Positions 54,777-63,925 of a stretch of 64,000 nt of DNA are shown here, piece after piece. The position numbers and the translations under genes are program-made. The stretch covers positions 1 to 64,000 of the forward strand of contig JALHLU010000009.1 of assembly GCA_022844345.1 (NCBI GenBank), read 5' to 3'. Numbering within the stretch: the first letter of the stretch is position 1; every line of letters starts with the position of its first letter. Source of the stretch: Hyphomonadaceae bacterium (GTDB lineage: Bacteria > Pseudomonadota > Alphaproteobacteria > Caulobacterales > Hyphomonadaceae). The notes under the pieces were generated by a model. The model made no database searches. It was not told where the DNA came from and worked only from the letters and a program-made list of their open reading frames with translations.

Positions 54777-54946
54777 CAGCACATCATGTAAGGACCGGGC
54801 CCGGGTTGATTCCCGTCTTCGTACCTTGTGTTAGACCTGAGAGTATTAACCGCCCATTTTCAACTGCATCTGGCAGAGCGGGCATTCACAGCTCACGAAT
54901 TAACAAATCCGCCTTCAATACAAACACTTCCGGCCGGAACTGAATC

Positions 54947-56254
54947 TTGTCCACGAAGCTTGCCACCGGCACTGAAAATTTACCCATCGCCTGCCGCGAC
55001 TGCTTTCACGGTTGGCGGGGGCAAACGCTGCGTTGCCCGCGGTGCCGGTCGGAACGGGTCGTCTCGCATCCGAGGCTGTTCGAGCTGTCGATCGTGCACA
55101 TCGATTGCGATGCTTTCTATGCCTCGATCGAGAAGCGCGACCGCCCGGAACTGCTCGCCCAGCCCGTCATCGTCGGCGGCGGCAAACGCGGGGTCGTCTC
55201 CACCTGCTGCTATGTCGCGCGCACTTATGGCGTGCGCTCCGCCATGCCGATGTTCAAGGCGCTGAAGCTCTGTCCGCACGCCGTGGTGATCAAGCCGCGC
55301 ATGGACCTTTACGTTAAGGAAGGCCGCCGCATCCGCGAGATGATGCAGGCGCTGACGCCCCTGGTTGAGCCGGTCTCCATCGACGAAGCCTATCTCGACA
55401 TGTCGGGCACGCAGGTGCTGCACGGCGCCGCGCCGGCGATGACGCTGATGATGCTGCAGAAGAAGATCGAGGCGGACCTGAACCTCACCATCTCGGTTGG
55501 TCTCGCCAGCAACAAGTTCCTCGCCAAGACGGCGTCAGAGGCCGACAAGCCGCGCGGCTTCTTCGCGCTCTCCATCGACGAGGCGCCAGCCTATCTCGCG
55601 GACAAGTCCGTGCGCGTGATCGGCGGGGTCGGCGCGCAGTTCGAGAAGAAGCTGAACGCCGACGGCATACGCACAGTCGGCGACATCCAGCAGATCGACG
55701 TGAAGACCATGGTCCGCCGCTATGGCGAGACCGGACTGTGGCTGCACAACTGCGCGTTCGGGCGGCACGAGCGCAAGGTGGACCCCACGGGCGAGCGCAA
55801 GAGCGTATCCTCCGAAACCACGTTCAACGAGGACATTTCGGACCCGCGCACGCTGGAAGACATTCTCTGGCGCCTGAGTCAGCGCACGGCGGACCGGGCA
55901 AAGGATTCAGGCGTAGAGGGGCGTGTCGTCACCCTGAAGCTCAAGACCCATGACTTCAAGAGCTTCACGCGCCGCGTATCGCTGAATGAGCCGACGCAAC
56001 TGGCGCAGGCGATCTTCCGGGTTGCAAGGCCCATGCTGGCGCGCGAAGCGGCCGGCCAGCGCTATCGCCTGCTGGGCGTCGGCATTTCCGAGCTGGTGGA
56101 CGCGCGCGCCGATGCGCTTGACCTGGCCGATCCGCAATCACTGAAACGCGCCAAGGCCGAGCGCGCGGCCGACAAGGCCCGCGAGAAATTCGGCGACGCC
56201 GCCGTGATGACCGGTCGCGGCGCACGTATCGAGAAGGCGCGGAAGAAGGAATGA
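54947..56254 (+). CDS. dinB: DNA polymerase IV with N-terminal zinc-ribbon-like extension
   Basis: This 435-residue Y-family polymerase copies damaged DNA. The palm has IVHIDCDAFYASIEKRDRPE and VSIDEAYLDM with catalytic acidic residues; LTISVGLASNKFLAKTASEA and the little-finger domain follow. The first about 45 residues are unusual: two CxxC pairs (CRDC and CPRC, Cys17/20 and 31/34) resemble a zinc ribbon ahead of the catalytic core. The start is TTG 54947. A DUF1905 gene overlaps the end by 4 bases. Confidence 0.93.
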   Translation: MSTKLATGTENLPIACRDCFHGWRGQTLRCPRCRSERVVSHPRLFELSIVHIDCDAFYASIEKRDRPELLAQPVIVGGGKRGVVSTCCYVARTYGVRSAMPMFKALKLCPHAVVIKPRMDLYVKEGRRIREMMQALTPLVEPVSIDEAYLDMSGTQVLHGAAPAMTLMMLQKKIEADLNLTISVGLASNKFLAKTASEADKPRGFFALSIDEAPAYLADKSVRVIGGVGAQFEKKLNADGIRTVGDIQQIDVKTMVRRYGETGLWLHNCAFGRHERKVDPTGERKSVSSETTFNEDISDPRTLEDILWRLSQRTADRAKDSGVEGRVVTLKLKTHDFKSFTRRVSLNEPTQLAQAIFRVARPMLAREAAGQRYRLLGVGISELVDARADALDLADPQSLKRAKAERAADKAREKFGDAAVMTGRGARIEKARKKE

Positions 56255-56553
56255 TGGAGTTCGACGAGACCTTTCGCGCAGAGGTGTGGACGCAGGAAAG
56301 CACCGGCGCCTGGCATTTCGTGACTCTGCCTGCAGGGCTGTCGCAACGCCTGCGTACGCTGACGGCCGGCCAGCGCAAGCCGTTCGGCTCATTCCACGTG
56401 AAAGCCCGCACGGGCCTGACGACATGGGAAACCTCGCTGTTTGCAGACACCAAACGCGAGGCGTTCCTGTTGCCCGTGAAGGCCGATGTTCGCCGGAAGG
56501 AGAAGATAAAGCCGGGGGACAGGATCGAGGTTACGGTGTCGTTTGGGCTGTAA
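56251..56553 (+). CDS. DUF1905 family protein
   Basis: This is a 100-residue protein. FDETFRAEVWTQESTGAWHF and FGSFHVKARTGLTTWETSLF are typical of DUF1905, a small beta-barrel domain of unknown function. It overlaps the dinB stop by 4 bases (ATGA), so the two are co-translated. A role in DNA damage tolerance is possible only by association. Confidence 0.85.
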   Translation: MMEFDETFRAEVWTQESTGAWHFVTLPAGLSQRLRTLTAGQRKPFGSFHVKARTGLTTWETSLFADTKREAFLLPVKADVRRKEKIKPGDRIEVTVSFGL

Positions 56554-56616
56554 CAGGACCGGGATGACAAGCCCCACCAGCTCCCCCTACAACGTGGTGA
56601 AAGATGGAGTTGCACG

Positions 56617-57072
56617 ATGTCCGTACTTGAACGCCTCAAGGCTGCTGGCGTAACGCTCCCGGAAGCGCGGCCGCCTGTGGCCAACTATGTGCCGTGGGTG
56701 ATCACGGGAAACCTGCTGTTCATCTCGGGCCAGGTCAGCGTGACGCCTGACGGCCTGATCAAGGGCCGCCTCGGCGAGGACATGTCGGTCGAGGACGGTC
56801 AGAAGGCGGCGCGTGCGTGCGGCGTAAACCTGCTGGCGCAGATGCAGGCCGCGCTGGGCGACCTCGAGCGCGTGACGCGCGTCGTGAAACTCGGCGGCTT
56901 CGTCAACGCGGCAAAGGACTTCGTGGACATTCCAAAGGTGGTCAATGGTTGTTCGGACCTCATGGTGGAAGCGTTCGGCGACAAGGGCCGCCATGCCCGC
57001 TCAGCCGTCGCCTGCCCGGTCCTGCCGCTCGGCGTCGCGGTCGAGGTCGACGCCGTGGTCGAGTTCAAGTGA
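56617..57072 (+). CDS. RidA family protein
   Basis: This is a 151-residue protein. FISGQVSVTPDG, AARACGVNLLAQMQAALGDL, VTRVVKLGGFVN and GDKGRHARSAV, with late VEVDAVVEF, are RidA (YjgF/YER057c/UK114) features, including the active-site Arg. The family hydrolyses reactive enamine/imine intermediates, mostly from threonine or serine breakdown. This is the longer subgroup, about 150 residues. It is followed after 4 bases by the GDPD gene. Confidence 0.9.
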   Translation: MSVLERLKAAGVTLPEARPPVANYVPWVITGNLLFISGQVSVTPDGLIKGRLGEDMSVEDGQKAARACGVNLLAQMQAALGDLERVTRVVKLGGFVNAAKDFVDIPKVVNGCSDLMVEAFGDKGRHARSAVACPVLPLGVAVEVDAVVEFK

Positions 57073-57076
57073 CACG

Positions 57077-57802
57077 ATGAGCGAGCGCCTGTTCGACGTC
57101 TCGGCGCATGTCTACGCCCATCGCGGGCTGTGGGATGCGGCCTTGCCCGAGAACTCGCTCGCTGCCTTTCGTGCGGCTCATGCCGCCGGCGTCGGTGTCG
57201 AACTGGATGTGCATTTGACGGCAGACGAAATCCCCGTCGTCTTCCACGACGCCAGCCTTGAGCGCATGTGCAATCACCGCGAGTGGATATCCGCCATCCC
57301 CGCAGCGGAGCTTTCGCGCTGGTCGCTGCCGGATGGCTCGGCCATCCCGACGCTGGAAGCGGTGCTCGACGTGATGGGCGACCTGCCCGTGCTGATCGAG
57401 TTGAAGGTGGACAGGCAGTCGGGACAGATCGCCGAACGGGTTGCGGACCTGATCGCGGGGCGCGAGGGTCAGCTTGCCGTGATGAGTTTCGACGAGCCGA
57501 CCGTTGCGCGCCTGTGCCGGCTGGTGACGGATCGCCCTGTGGGACTGCTGGCGATTGCGGACAACCAGGTGGAGGGAGACCTCATGGGCAAGGCCGCCAC
57601 GGCCCGCGCGCTGGGTTGCGACTACATCGCGCCCCACCATTCGGCGCTTGAGGCTGTTGTCGAGACGGCAGGCGGCCTGCCGCTCGTCGCCTGGACAATC
57701 CGCACGCCCGAGCAACTCGCCCTCGCCCGCAAACACGGCGCCGCGCCCATTTTTGAAGGATTCAGCGCAGCCCTCGCAAAGTCGTCCGCGAACACGATAT
57801 AG
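57077..57802 (+). CDS. glycerophosphodiester phosphodiesterase family protein
   Basis: This is a 241-residue TIM-barrel enzyme. AHRGLWDAALPENSLAAF carries the catalytic His and Arg, VELDVHLTADEIPVVFHDAS the metal-binding Glu/Asp and second His, and ELKVD a third acidic site. It probably splits glycerophosphodiesters into glycerol-3-phosphate and alcohol. No signal peptide is seen, so it is cytosolic. ATG 57077 is 4 bases after the RidA stop, suggesting an operon. Confidence 0.9.
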   Translation: MSERLFDVSAHVYAHRGLWDAALPENSLAAFRAAHAAGVGVELDVHLTADEIPVVFHDASLERMCNHREWISAIPAAELSRWSLPDGSAIPTLEAVLDVMGDLPVLIELKVDRQSGQIAERVADLIAGREGQLAVMSFDEPTVARLCRLVTDRPVGLLAIADNQVEGDLMGKAATARALGCDYIAPHHSALEAVVETAGGLPLVAWTIRTPEQLALARKHGAAPIFEGFSAALAKSSANTI

Positions 57803-57832
57803 TCTGCCGGGGGTTCAATCCCGAGGAACAGC

Positions 57833-59059
57833 TTGGCGGACGATACTGCGGACAGGATGGAGCTCCAGCTTTCCGTCGCCGAAGCCATGGCGGACGTCGA
57901 TCGCGCGCAATGGAACGCCATCGCGAACCCGCCGGGTGAACGCTATGACCCCTTTCTGGATTGGGACTTTCTGGAAGCATGCGAGAGCACAGGCTGCGCC
58001 CAGCCCGACACAGGCTGGACGCCGCGCCACATGCTGGCTCACGACGCGGCGGGAAACCTCGTCGGCGCCGCGCCGCTCTATCTGAAAGCGCACTCTCGCG
58101 GCGAATTCGTGTTTGATCATTCCTGGGCCGACGCGCTGCATCGCGCGGGCGGGCGGTATTATCCCAAGCTGCTGTGCGCCGTTCCGTTCACGCCAGTAAC
58201 CGGGCGCCGGCTTCTGGCGCATGGCCCCAACGCGCTCGCCATCCGCCATGCGCTGGGCGAAGCCATAGTGAGCGCGGCGCGCGAATGGCGCGCCTCCTCC
58301 GCCCACCTGAATTTTCTGGACGAGGAAACCTGGAGCATGCTCGGCGCATCCGGCATGCTGCTGCGCGAGGACCAGCAGTTCCACTGGATCAATCGTGGCT
58401 ACAGGACATTCGAGGACTTTCTTGCCGCCCTGTCCTCGCGCAAGCGCAAGATGCTCCGCCGCGAGCGGCGCGAGGCGCAGCAAGGGCTGGAGATCATCCG
58501 GGTCTCCGGCGGAGACCTGAAGTCACACCACTGGGACGCGTTCTTCGAGTTCTACATGGACACCGGCAGCCGAAAGTGGGGCTCGCCCTATCTCAACCGC
58601 GAATTCTTCCAGCTGCTCCATGAACGCATGGCCGACAAATGCCTGCTGATCCTCGCCTTCGAGGACGGGACGCCGGTCGCGGGCGCGCTGAACATGATCG
58701 GCTCGGATACGCTTTACGGCCGATACTGGGGGCGCGAGATCGACCGGCCGTTCCTTCATTTCGAGATCTGCTATTATCAGGCTATCGACTTCGCGATCGA
58801 GCGCGGCCTTGGCTTCGTCGAGGCGGGCGCGCAGGGCGAACACAAGCTGATGCGCGGATACGAACCGCGCCTCACGCGGTCGGCGCACTGGATCGCGCAT
58901 CCAGGCTTGCGGTCAGCGGTTGCGAATTATCTCGACAGGGAGCGGATTGCGGTCGAGGAAGGGATTGACCAGCTGCAAGCCTACACGCCCTTCAGAAAGG
59001 GCGATGACCAGCCAGTGGACTTGCAGCAGTCCGAACATCAAGACGAGGAGGGGTTCTGA
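57833..59059 (+). CDS. GNAT/FemAB-like acyltransferase (COG3146 type)
   Basis: This is a 408-residue soluble protein. YDPFLDWDFLEACESTGCA, SSRKRKMLRRERREAQQG, FFEFYMDTGSRKWGSPYLNR and FVEAGAQGEHKLMRGYEP match the COG3146 (DUF482) family, related to FemAB aminoacyltransferases and predicted N-acyltransferases. The substrate is unknown. The start is TTG 57833 with AGGA 5 bases upstream; ATG 57857 is an alternative. It overlaps the HIT gene by one base (TGATG). Confidence 0.85.
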   Translation: MADDTADRMELQLSVAEAMADVDRAQWNAIANPPGERYDPFLDWDFLEACESTGCAQPDTGWTPRHMLAHDAAGNLVGAAPLYLKAHSRGEFVFDHSWADALHRAGGRYYPKLLCAVPFTPVTGRRLLAHGPNALAIRHALGEAIVSAAREWRASSAHLNFLDEETWSMLGASGMLLREDQQFHWINRGYRTFEDFLAALSSRKRKMLRRERREAQQGLEIIRVSGGDLKSHHWDAFFEFYMDTGSRKWGSPYLNREFFQLLHERMADKCLLILAFEDGTPVAGALNMIGSDTLYGRYWGREIDRPFLHFEICYYQAIDFAIERGLGFVEAGAQGEHKLMRGYEPRLTRSAHWIAHPGLRSAVANYLDRERIAVEEGIDQLQAYTPFRKGDDQPVDLQQSEHQDEEGF

Positions 59060-59493
59060 TGAGCCTTGCCGGTGAGTACGACGGCGCAAACATCTTCGCG
59101 AAGATCCTGCGCGGCGAGATGCCGTGCGTGAAGATCTACGAGGACGAGCACGTTCTCGCTTTCATGGACATCTTCCCACAGAGTCAGGGCCACTGCCTCG
59201 TGATCCCGAAGGACACGACGGCGCGCAACCTGATCGAGTTTCCCGCTAACCGGCTGGGCCTGCTGTTCGCCGCCGTGCAGAAGCTGTCCAAGGCTGTGGT
59301 GAAGGCGCTGAACTGCGATGGCGTGATCGTGACGCAGTTCAACGGCGCGCCCGCCGGACAGACCGTGTTCCACCTGCACGTGCACGTCATCCCCCGCTAC
59401 GCCAACCTGCCCCTGCAGCCGCACCACGGCGGAAAACCGGCGGACATGGCCGTGCTGCGAGATCAGGCGGCAAGGATCGCGGCTGCGCTTTAG
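59059..59493 (+). CDS. HIT-family hydrolase
   Basis: This is a 144-residue histidine-triad protein. IFAKILRGEMPCVKIYEDEH opens the fold, the active-site triad HLHVHVIP lies near residue 110, and GHCLVIPKDTTARNL is conserved. HIT proteins hydrolyse AMP-linked or dinucleotide substrates. It is translationally coupled to the acyltransferase gene, a common association in alphaproteobacteria. Confidence 0.94.
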   Translation: MSLAGEYDGANIFAKILRGEMPCVKIYEDEHVLAFMDIFPQSQGHCLVIPKDTTARNLIEFPANRLGLLFAAVQKLSKAVVKALNCDGVIVTQFNGAPAGQTVFHLHVHVIPRYANLPLQPHHGGKPADMAVLRDQAARIAAAL

Positions 59494-59508
59494 GGCCGCC
59501 GGGACCGC

Positions 59509-60429
59509 CTACTCGCCAGCCCTCGCCCGGATCTGCTCCAGCGAGATCTTCCCGCGCACCAGCAGGCTGTAGTCATCTGCCAGCGTGCCGGTGATGTTGC
59601 CGGGCTTGTAGTGGTGGCCGGCCATCTCGGCCACCGGGGTCACTTCCGCCGCTGATCCGGTGATGAAGCATTCCGAGAAGCTGGACAGTTCATCCGGCGT
59701 GATGTGGCGCTCAATCACCTCGAAGCCGCGTGCGCGCGCCAGTTCGATCACGGTCTGCCGCGTGAGGCCGTTGAGGAAGCAGTCCGGCGTCGGCGTGTGG
59801 ATGGCCCCGTCCCGGATCAGGAACACGTTCGCGCCCGTCAGCTCCGCCACATAGCCGCGATAGTCCAGCATCAGCGCGTCGGCGAAGCCTTCGGCTTCCG
59901 CCTTGTGCTTGGACATGGTGCAGATCATGTACAGGCCCGCCGCCTTGGCCGCCGAAGGGATGGTGTCCGGCGACGGCCGCTTCCAGTCCGACATGGTGAC
60001 GCGGATGCCGGCGTTCTTGTCGGCGAAATAGTTGCCCCAATGCCAGACGGCCACGCATGTGCGGATTGACGCCTGTTGCGCCGAAACGCCCATCATCTCC
60101 GATCCACGCCAGGAGAACGCCCGGATATAGCAATCCGAAAGGCCGTTCTTTTCCATGACCTCAAGCTTGATCCGATCCAGTTCGGCGACAGGCACGGGGC
60201 ACTTATACCCCACCAGCTCGGCCGATTTGTGCAGCCGCTTCGAATGGTCGGTTGAGCGGAAAACCCTGCCCTCATAGGCGCGCTCGCCCTCGAACACGCA
60301 GGAGCCATAGTGCAGTGAATGCGTCAGTACGTGAATTTTGGCGTCCCGCCACGGCACCATCTTGCCGTCCAGCCAGATCCAGCCGTCGCGATCGTCATAG
60401 GGAACGAAGTTAGGAGAGGGAGCAGCCAT
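59509..60429 (-). CDS. ilvE: branched-chain amino acid aminotransferase
   Basis: This is a 306-residue class IV PLP enzyme. The PLP lysine is Lys162 in PSAAKAAGLY; DYRGYVAELTGANVFLIRDG and LNGLTRQTVIELARARG are hallmark segments. It transfers amino groups between glutamate and the keto acids of valine, leucine and isoleucine. The length is normal. It faces away from the MarR-led operon. Confidence 0.94.
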   Translation of the reverse strand: MAAPSPNFVPYDDRDGWIWLDGKMVPWRDAKIHVLTHSLHYGSCVFEGERAYEGRVFRSTDHSKRLHKSAELVGYKCPVPVAELDRIKLEVMEKNGLSDCYIRAFSWRGSEMMGVSAQQASIRTCVAVWHWGNYFADKNAGIRVTMSDWKRPSPDTIPSAAKAAGLYMICTMSKHKAEAEGFADALMLDYRGYVAELTGANVFLIRDGAIHTPTPDCFLNGLTRQTVIELARARGFEVIERHITPDELSSFSECFITGSAAEVTPVAEMAGHHYKPGNITGTLADDYSLLVRGKISLEQIRARAGE

Positions 60430-60538
60430 ATGTCTTTGTCCTGGGCGGCACGTACGTGGCGGGGCCCGATCTGTTTGATCATTGCCCCGGGATGAGCTTG
60501 AGTTTCGCGTCCTGAACTCTCATTGTCCGGTCGTGGCC

Positions 60539-61045
60539 ATGCCTGTCAACCGACCCCACCCCGTATCCCTGCCGCCAGCGGCCGCAACGTCCGTTGGCGA
60601 CGGGCGGCTATACCTGCGCGACCAGGACCTGAACGAGGGTGCAGCACTGATCCGGGCCGCCGCGCGCAAGCTGGCCCAGCTCACCGAGGCCGTCGGCACA
60701 GCCGCGAACATTTCCTCGCCCGAGATGGATATCCTGCAGGAAATCCATGACCTCGGAGCGATGGACGTGGGCGATCTTCGCATGCGACTGGCCGCGCCGA
60801 AGCAATCCCTTGCCCGCAACCTCAACCAGCTGGAAGGGCGCGGCATGCTGACCCGGGAGACCGATCCGCGCGATCGCCGCCGCCGCCTGGTGACGCTGAC
60901 CCCGGCCGGCGCAACGTTCGCGCGCGAAGCGACAGAGCATCGCAGGCAGGTTCTCCGGCAGGCCTTCCTGTCGGCCGGACCCGAAGCCGTGACGGGCGCG
61001 CGGCGCATGCTGGCCGACCTTCTCCGCCTCAGGGGCGACAATTGA
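60539..61045 (+). CDS. MarR-family transcription regulator
   Basis: This is a 168-residue winged-helix protein: SSPEMDILQEIHDLGAMDVG, then RMRLAAPKQSLARNLNQLEG (recognition helix) and GMLTRETDPRDRRRRLVTLT (wing). The MarR plus OmpR-type regulator pair resembles petP-petR of other alphaproteobacteria. ATG 60539 is preferred; the frame extends to 60482. It is 2 bases before the response regulator ATG. Confidence 0.87.
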   Translation: MPVNRPHPVSLPPAAATSVGDGRLYLRDQDLNEGAALIRAAARKLAQLTEAVGTAANISSPEMDILQEIHDLGAMDVGDLRMRLAAPKQSLARNLNQLEGRGMLTRETDPRDRRRRLVTLTPAGATFAREATEHRRQVLRQAFLSAGPEAVTGARRMLADLLRLRGDN

Positions 61046-61047
61046 CC

Positions 61048-61722
61048 ATGCGCACCGGGCATATCCTGGCGGTCGATGACGATGACCGCCTGCGCGATCT
61101 TCTCAAGCGCTACCTGACGCGCGAGGGGCACGATGTGACCGTCGCCAAGGATGCCGCCAGCGCGCGCAAGATGATGTCCGGCATGGCGTTCGACCTGGTG
61201 ATCCTGGATGTGATGATGCCCGGCGAAGACGGGCTGTCGCTGCTCAAGCACATGCGCGAGCAGCGTTCGGAAACGCCAGTGATCCTGCTGACTGCGCGGG
61301 GCCTTGCCGCTGAACGGATCGAGGGCCTGAAGCTCGGCGCCGACGACTACTTGCCCAAGCCGTTCGAGCCGGAGGAGCTGGCGCTGCGCATCGCGTCGGT
61401 GCTGAAGCGGCTGACGCCGGATACGCCGGTGGAAGAGATCAAGCTTTCGGGCATGATCTTCCATGTCGGCAAGGGCGAACTGCGCAAGGACGGGCGGCTG
61501 GTGCGCCTAACCGAAAGCGAGACGCAGCTGCTCTCCATCCTCGCCGCCCGCGCCGGCGCGCCGATCTCGCGACATGAGCTCGCCGTGCTGACCTCGGCGG
61601 GCGTGGAGCGGTCTGTCGACGTCCAGGTGACGCGCCTGCGCCGCAAGATCGAGCGCGATCCGCGCGAGCCTGTCCACCTGCAGACCGTGCGCGGCGTGGG
61701 CTATCGATTGACCGGAGACTGA
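61048..61722 (+). CDS. OmpR-family response regulator
   Basis: This 224-residue protein has a receiver domain with Asp54 (LVILDVMMPGEDG) and LGADDYLPKPF, then a winged-helix DNA-binding domain (LTESETQLLSILAARAGAPI, SVDVQVTRLRRKIE, VRGVGYRL). It lies in the operon between the MarR regulator and an FkbM methyltransferase, with a histidine kinase gene next but one, its likely partner. A TTG at 61042 could be an alternative start. Confidence 0.94.
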   Translation: MRTGHILAVDDDDRLRDLLKRYLTREGHDVTVAKDAASARKMMSGMAFDLVILDVMMPGEDGLSLLKHMREQRSETPVILLTARGLAAERIEGLKLGADDYLPKPFEPEELALRIASVLKRLTPDTPVEEIKLSGMIFHVGKGELRKDGRLVRLTESETQLLSILAARAGAPISRHELAVLTSAGVERSVDVQVTRLRRKIERDPREPVHLQTVRGVGYRLTGD

Positions 61723-61723
61723 A

Positions 61724-62554
61724 ATGACTGTCGATGCCCCCTTCGGCAGCTATCGCCCCACCGGAGCGGTCGCAACGATGCTTGCCCTGACCCAGAAGAC
61801 AGTCCTGGGTCGGGGACATCTTCGCAAGGCTATCGGCAACTTGCTGCGGCAACGCACCACGACGCCAATCGACGTGCAGCTCTGGGGGCGCAACGCCCGC
61901 CTGCATCTTCAGTCGAACCATGCCGAATTTAAAGCTGTCCTGAATCCCAAAAATTACAGCCATCGGGACTTTGCGTTCATCCGCCAACAGCTCCCTCGCG
62001 CAGGGACATTCCTGGATATCGGCGCCAACGCCGGTATGTTTTCGCTCTTCGCAAGCTCGCTGCTTGGCAAGGGCGGTTGCGTCGTAGCTGTCGAGCCGCA
62101 ACCCGGCTTGTTCAGCCGTCTGGTCTACAACATGACAGTGGCCAACGATCTTGCCTCCGAAGGCGTGCGCACCGTCCTCGCGCAGACGGCTGTCGGTCCC
62201 GTAAGTGGGACAGCCGAACTCGCCGTCCCGAACGAACTTGGCCAGGCTTCTCTCAGTCCGCATGTTGGCGGCGTACGCATCAGCGTGCCGCTGATCCCGC
62301 TGGGAGACCTTCTGCGCCGCGAGGGCGTTACGCGTGTCGACGTCATGAAGATCGACGTCGAAGGTTACGAGGACGAGGTGCTCCAGTCCTTCTTCGAGAA
62401 GGAAGACCGGTCGTTATTCCCCCGCGCCGTGCTGATCGAGCACTGCAACAGCACCCGGTGGAAGTGGGACTGCATCGCTCACATGCAGAGTATTGGGTAT
62501 GTTCAGGCGCACCGCGACAACGCTAACGTGTTTCTCACGCTCCGGGATGCCTGA
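61724..62554 (+). CDS. FkbM-family methyltransferase
   Basis: This is a 276-residue SAM-dependent methyltransferase. The SAM motif is FLDIGANAGMFSLFA, followed by VVAVEPQPGLFSRL and DVMKIDVEGYEDEVLQ, the typical FkbM signature. Substrates of the family are often sugars or polyketides. Its place between a response regulator and its kinase, with gaps of only 1 and 2 bases, is unusual, so it is likely co-expressed with them. Confidence 0.92.
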   Translation: MTVDAPFGSYRPTGAVATMLALTQKTVLGRGHLRKAIGNLLRQRTTTPIDVQLWGRNARLHLQSNHAEFKAVLNPKNYSHRDFAFIRQQLPRAGTFLDIGANAGMFSLFASSLLGKGGCVVAVEPQPGLFSRLVYNMTVANDLASEGVRTVLAQTAVGPVSGTAELAVPNELGQASLSPHVGGVRISVPLIPLGDLLRREGVTRVDVMKIDVEGYEDEVLQSFFEKEDRSLFPRAVLIEHCNSTRWKWDCIAHMQSIGYVQAHRDNANVFLTLRDA

Positions 62555-62556
62555 TT

Positions 62557-63888
62557 GTGAGACTGCGCGACTATACCCCACAAGGCTACAACGCCAGGCA
62601 CATCCTGATCCTCATCGTCCCGATGATCGTCTTCGTCGTCTCGATGACGCTGTACTTCTTCTACACACATGTGGAGCAGGTGAACGAGAAACTGTCGCGC
62701 GGCGTCGCCGACGAGCTCGCCTTCCTCGAACAGCAGCGCAAGGATGATCCGGAAAACTGGCCGCAACTGACCGCGGGATTCCAGCAGTCTGGTCTTATGG
62801 ACGTCAGCTTCACGCCAGGCGTCTCGCAATTCCAGACGCCGGAGGGCAGCGACTGCTGTATCGAGCTTGGCCGGGAACTGTCCCGCCGCTTCCCCGAACG
62901 GCCGCTCACCTATCGCTACCTTCCCGGCGACCTTCTGACCGTGCGGATGGTGATGCCTGATGGCCTGCTGGAAGCGCGCATGGACCGCAAGCGCGTGATC
63001 ATCATCAACGCGCACATCTTCATCGTGTGGACAGTGGCGTTCAGCATCCTGCTGCTGGTCACGTCCTACCTCTTCCTGCGCAATCAGGTAAAATCGATCC
63101 TGCAGCTATCCTGGGCGGCGGACGCATTCGGACGCGGCGAGGACGTTCCCGACTACAAGCCTTCAGGCGCCATTGAGGTGCGGAAGGCGGCGCGATCGCT
63201 ACTTCGCATGCGCAACCGCATTCGCCGCTACGCCGACCAGCGCACCGCCATGCTTGCCGGCGTGAGCCACGACCTCCGCACGCCGCTATCGCGCCTGAAG
63301 CTCGAACTCGCACTCGCTCCGAAGGATTACGACACGGGTCCGGCAAAGAAGGACATCGAGGAGATGGAGCGGATGCTCGACGGCTACCTCGCCTTCGCGC
63401 GCGGCGAGGAAGGCGAACAGCCGGTGCAGTCCGACCTGGCCGCGATAGCGCGCGAAGCGGTGATTGCGGCCGGCGCGCGTTGCAAGCTCGAACTCGTGGC
63501 GGCCGCCCCCGTACCGATGCGCCTGCGGCAGCTGGCGATGAAGCGCGCGATCTCCAACCTCGCCAACAACGCGGCTGACCATGGCAAGCATGTGCGTGTA
63601 ATGGTTTCGGCGGCGTCCGGCGAGGCCGTGGTGACCGTGGAAGACGATGGTCCGGGCATACCGCCGGGTTTCTACGAGGACGCGTTCCGGCCTTTCAGCC
63701 GCCTCGACGCTTCACGCAATCAGAACGTCTCAGGCGTTGGCCTCGGCCTCACCATCGCGCGCGACACGGCGCGGGCGCACGGCGGAGACGTTACGCTGGG
63801 CAAGTCGGAACTTGGCGGCCTTCGCGCGACTTTGCGTTTGCCGCTTGAATCCAACCGGCAGAAGAACGTCGCGGACGAGGAGGATTGA
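62557..63888 (+). CDS. EnvZ-like sensor histidine kinase
   Basis: This is a 443-residue kinase with two membrane helices (about 15-36 and 150-174) bounding a periplasmic sensor of about 115 residues. HAMP, HisKA (His238 in GVSHDLRTPLSRLKLE) and HATPase (NLANNAADH, DDGPGIP, VGLGLTIA) follow. The start is GTG 62557. It is probably the partner of the OmpR-type regulator two genes upstream. The periplasmic ligand is unknown; Cys100-Cys101 in DCCIE are notable. Confidence 0.93.
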   Translation: MRLRDYTPQGYNARHILILIVPMIVFVVSMTLYFFYTHVEQVNEKLSRGVADELAFLEQQRKDDPENWPQLTAGFQQSGLMDVSFTPGVSQFQTPEGSDCCIELGRELSRRFPERPLTYRYLPGDLLTVRMVMPDGLLEARMDRKRVIIINAHIFIVWTVAFSILLLVTSYLFLRNQVKSILQLSWAADAFGRGEDVPDYKPSGAIEVRKAARSLLRMRNRIRRYADQRTAMLAGVSHDLRTPLSRLKLELALAPKDYDTGPAKKDIEEMERMLDGYLAFARGEEGEQPVQSDLAAIAREAVIAAGARCKLELVAAAPVPMRLRQLAMKRAISNLANNAADHGKHVRVMVSAASGEAVVTVEDDGPGIPPGFYEDAFRPFSRLDASRNQNVSGVGLGLTIARDTARAHGGDVTLGKSELGGLRATLRLPLESNRQKNVADEED

Positions 63889-63925
63889 GCTTCGCCGCAG
63901 CGGCGGGCAGCCGCCAATTGAAGGC

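Noticed and set aside
54846-54946. A possible SOS box or full CtrA site in the divK-dinB intergenic region
   Set aside because: I found neither GTTC-N7-GTTC nor TTAA-N7-TTAA; only isolated TTAAC half-matches are present.
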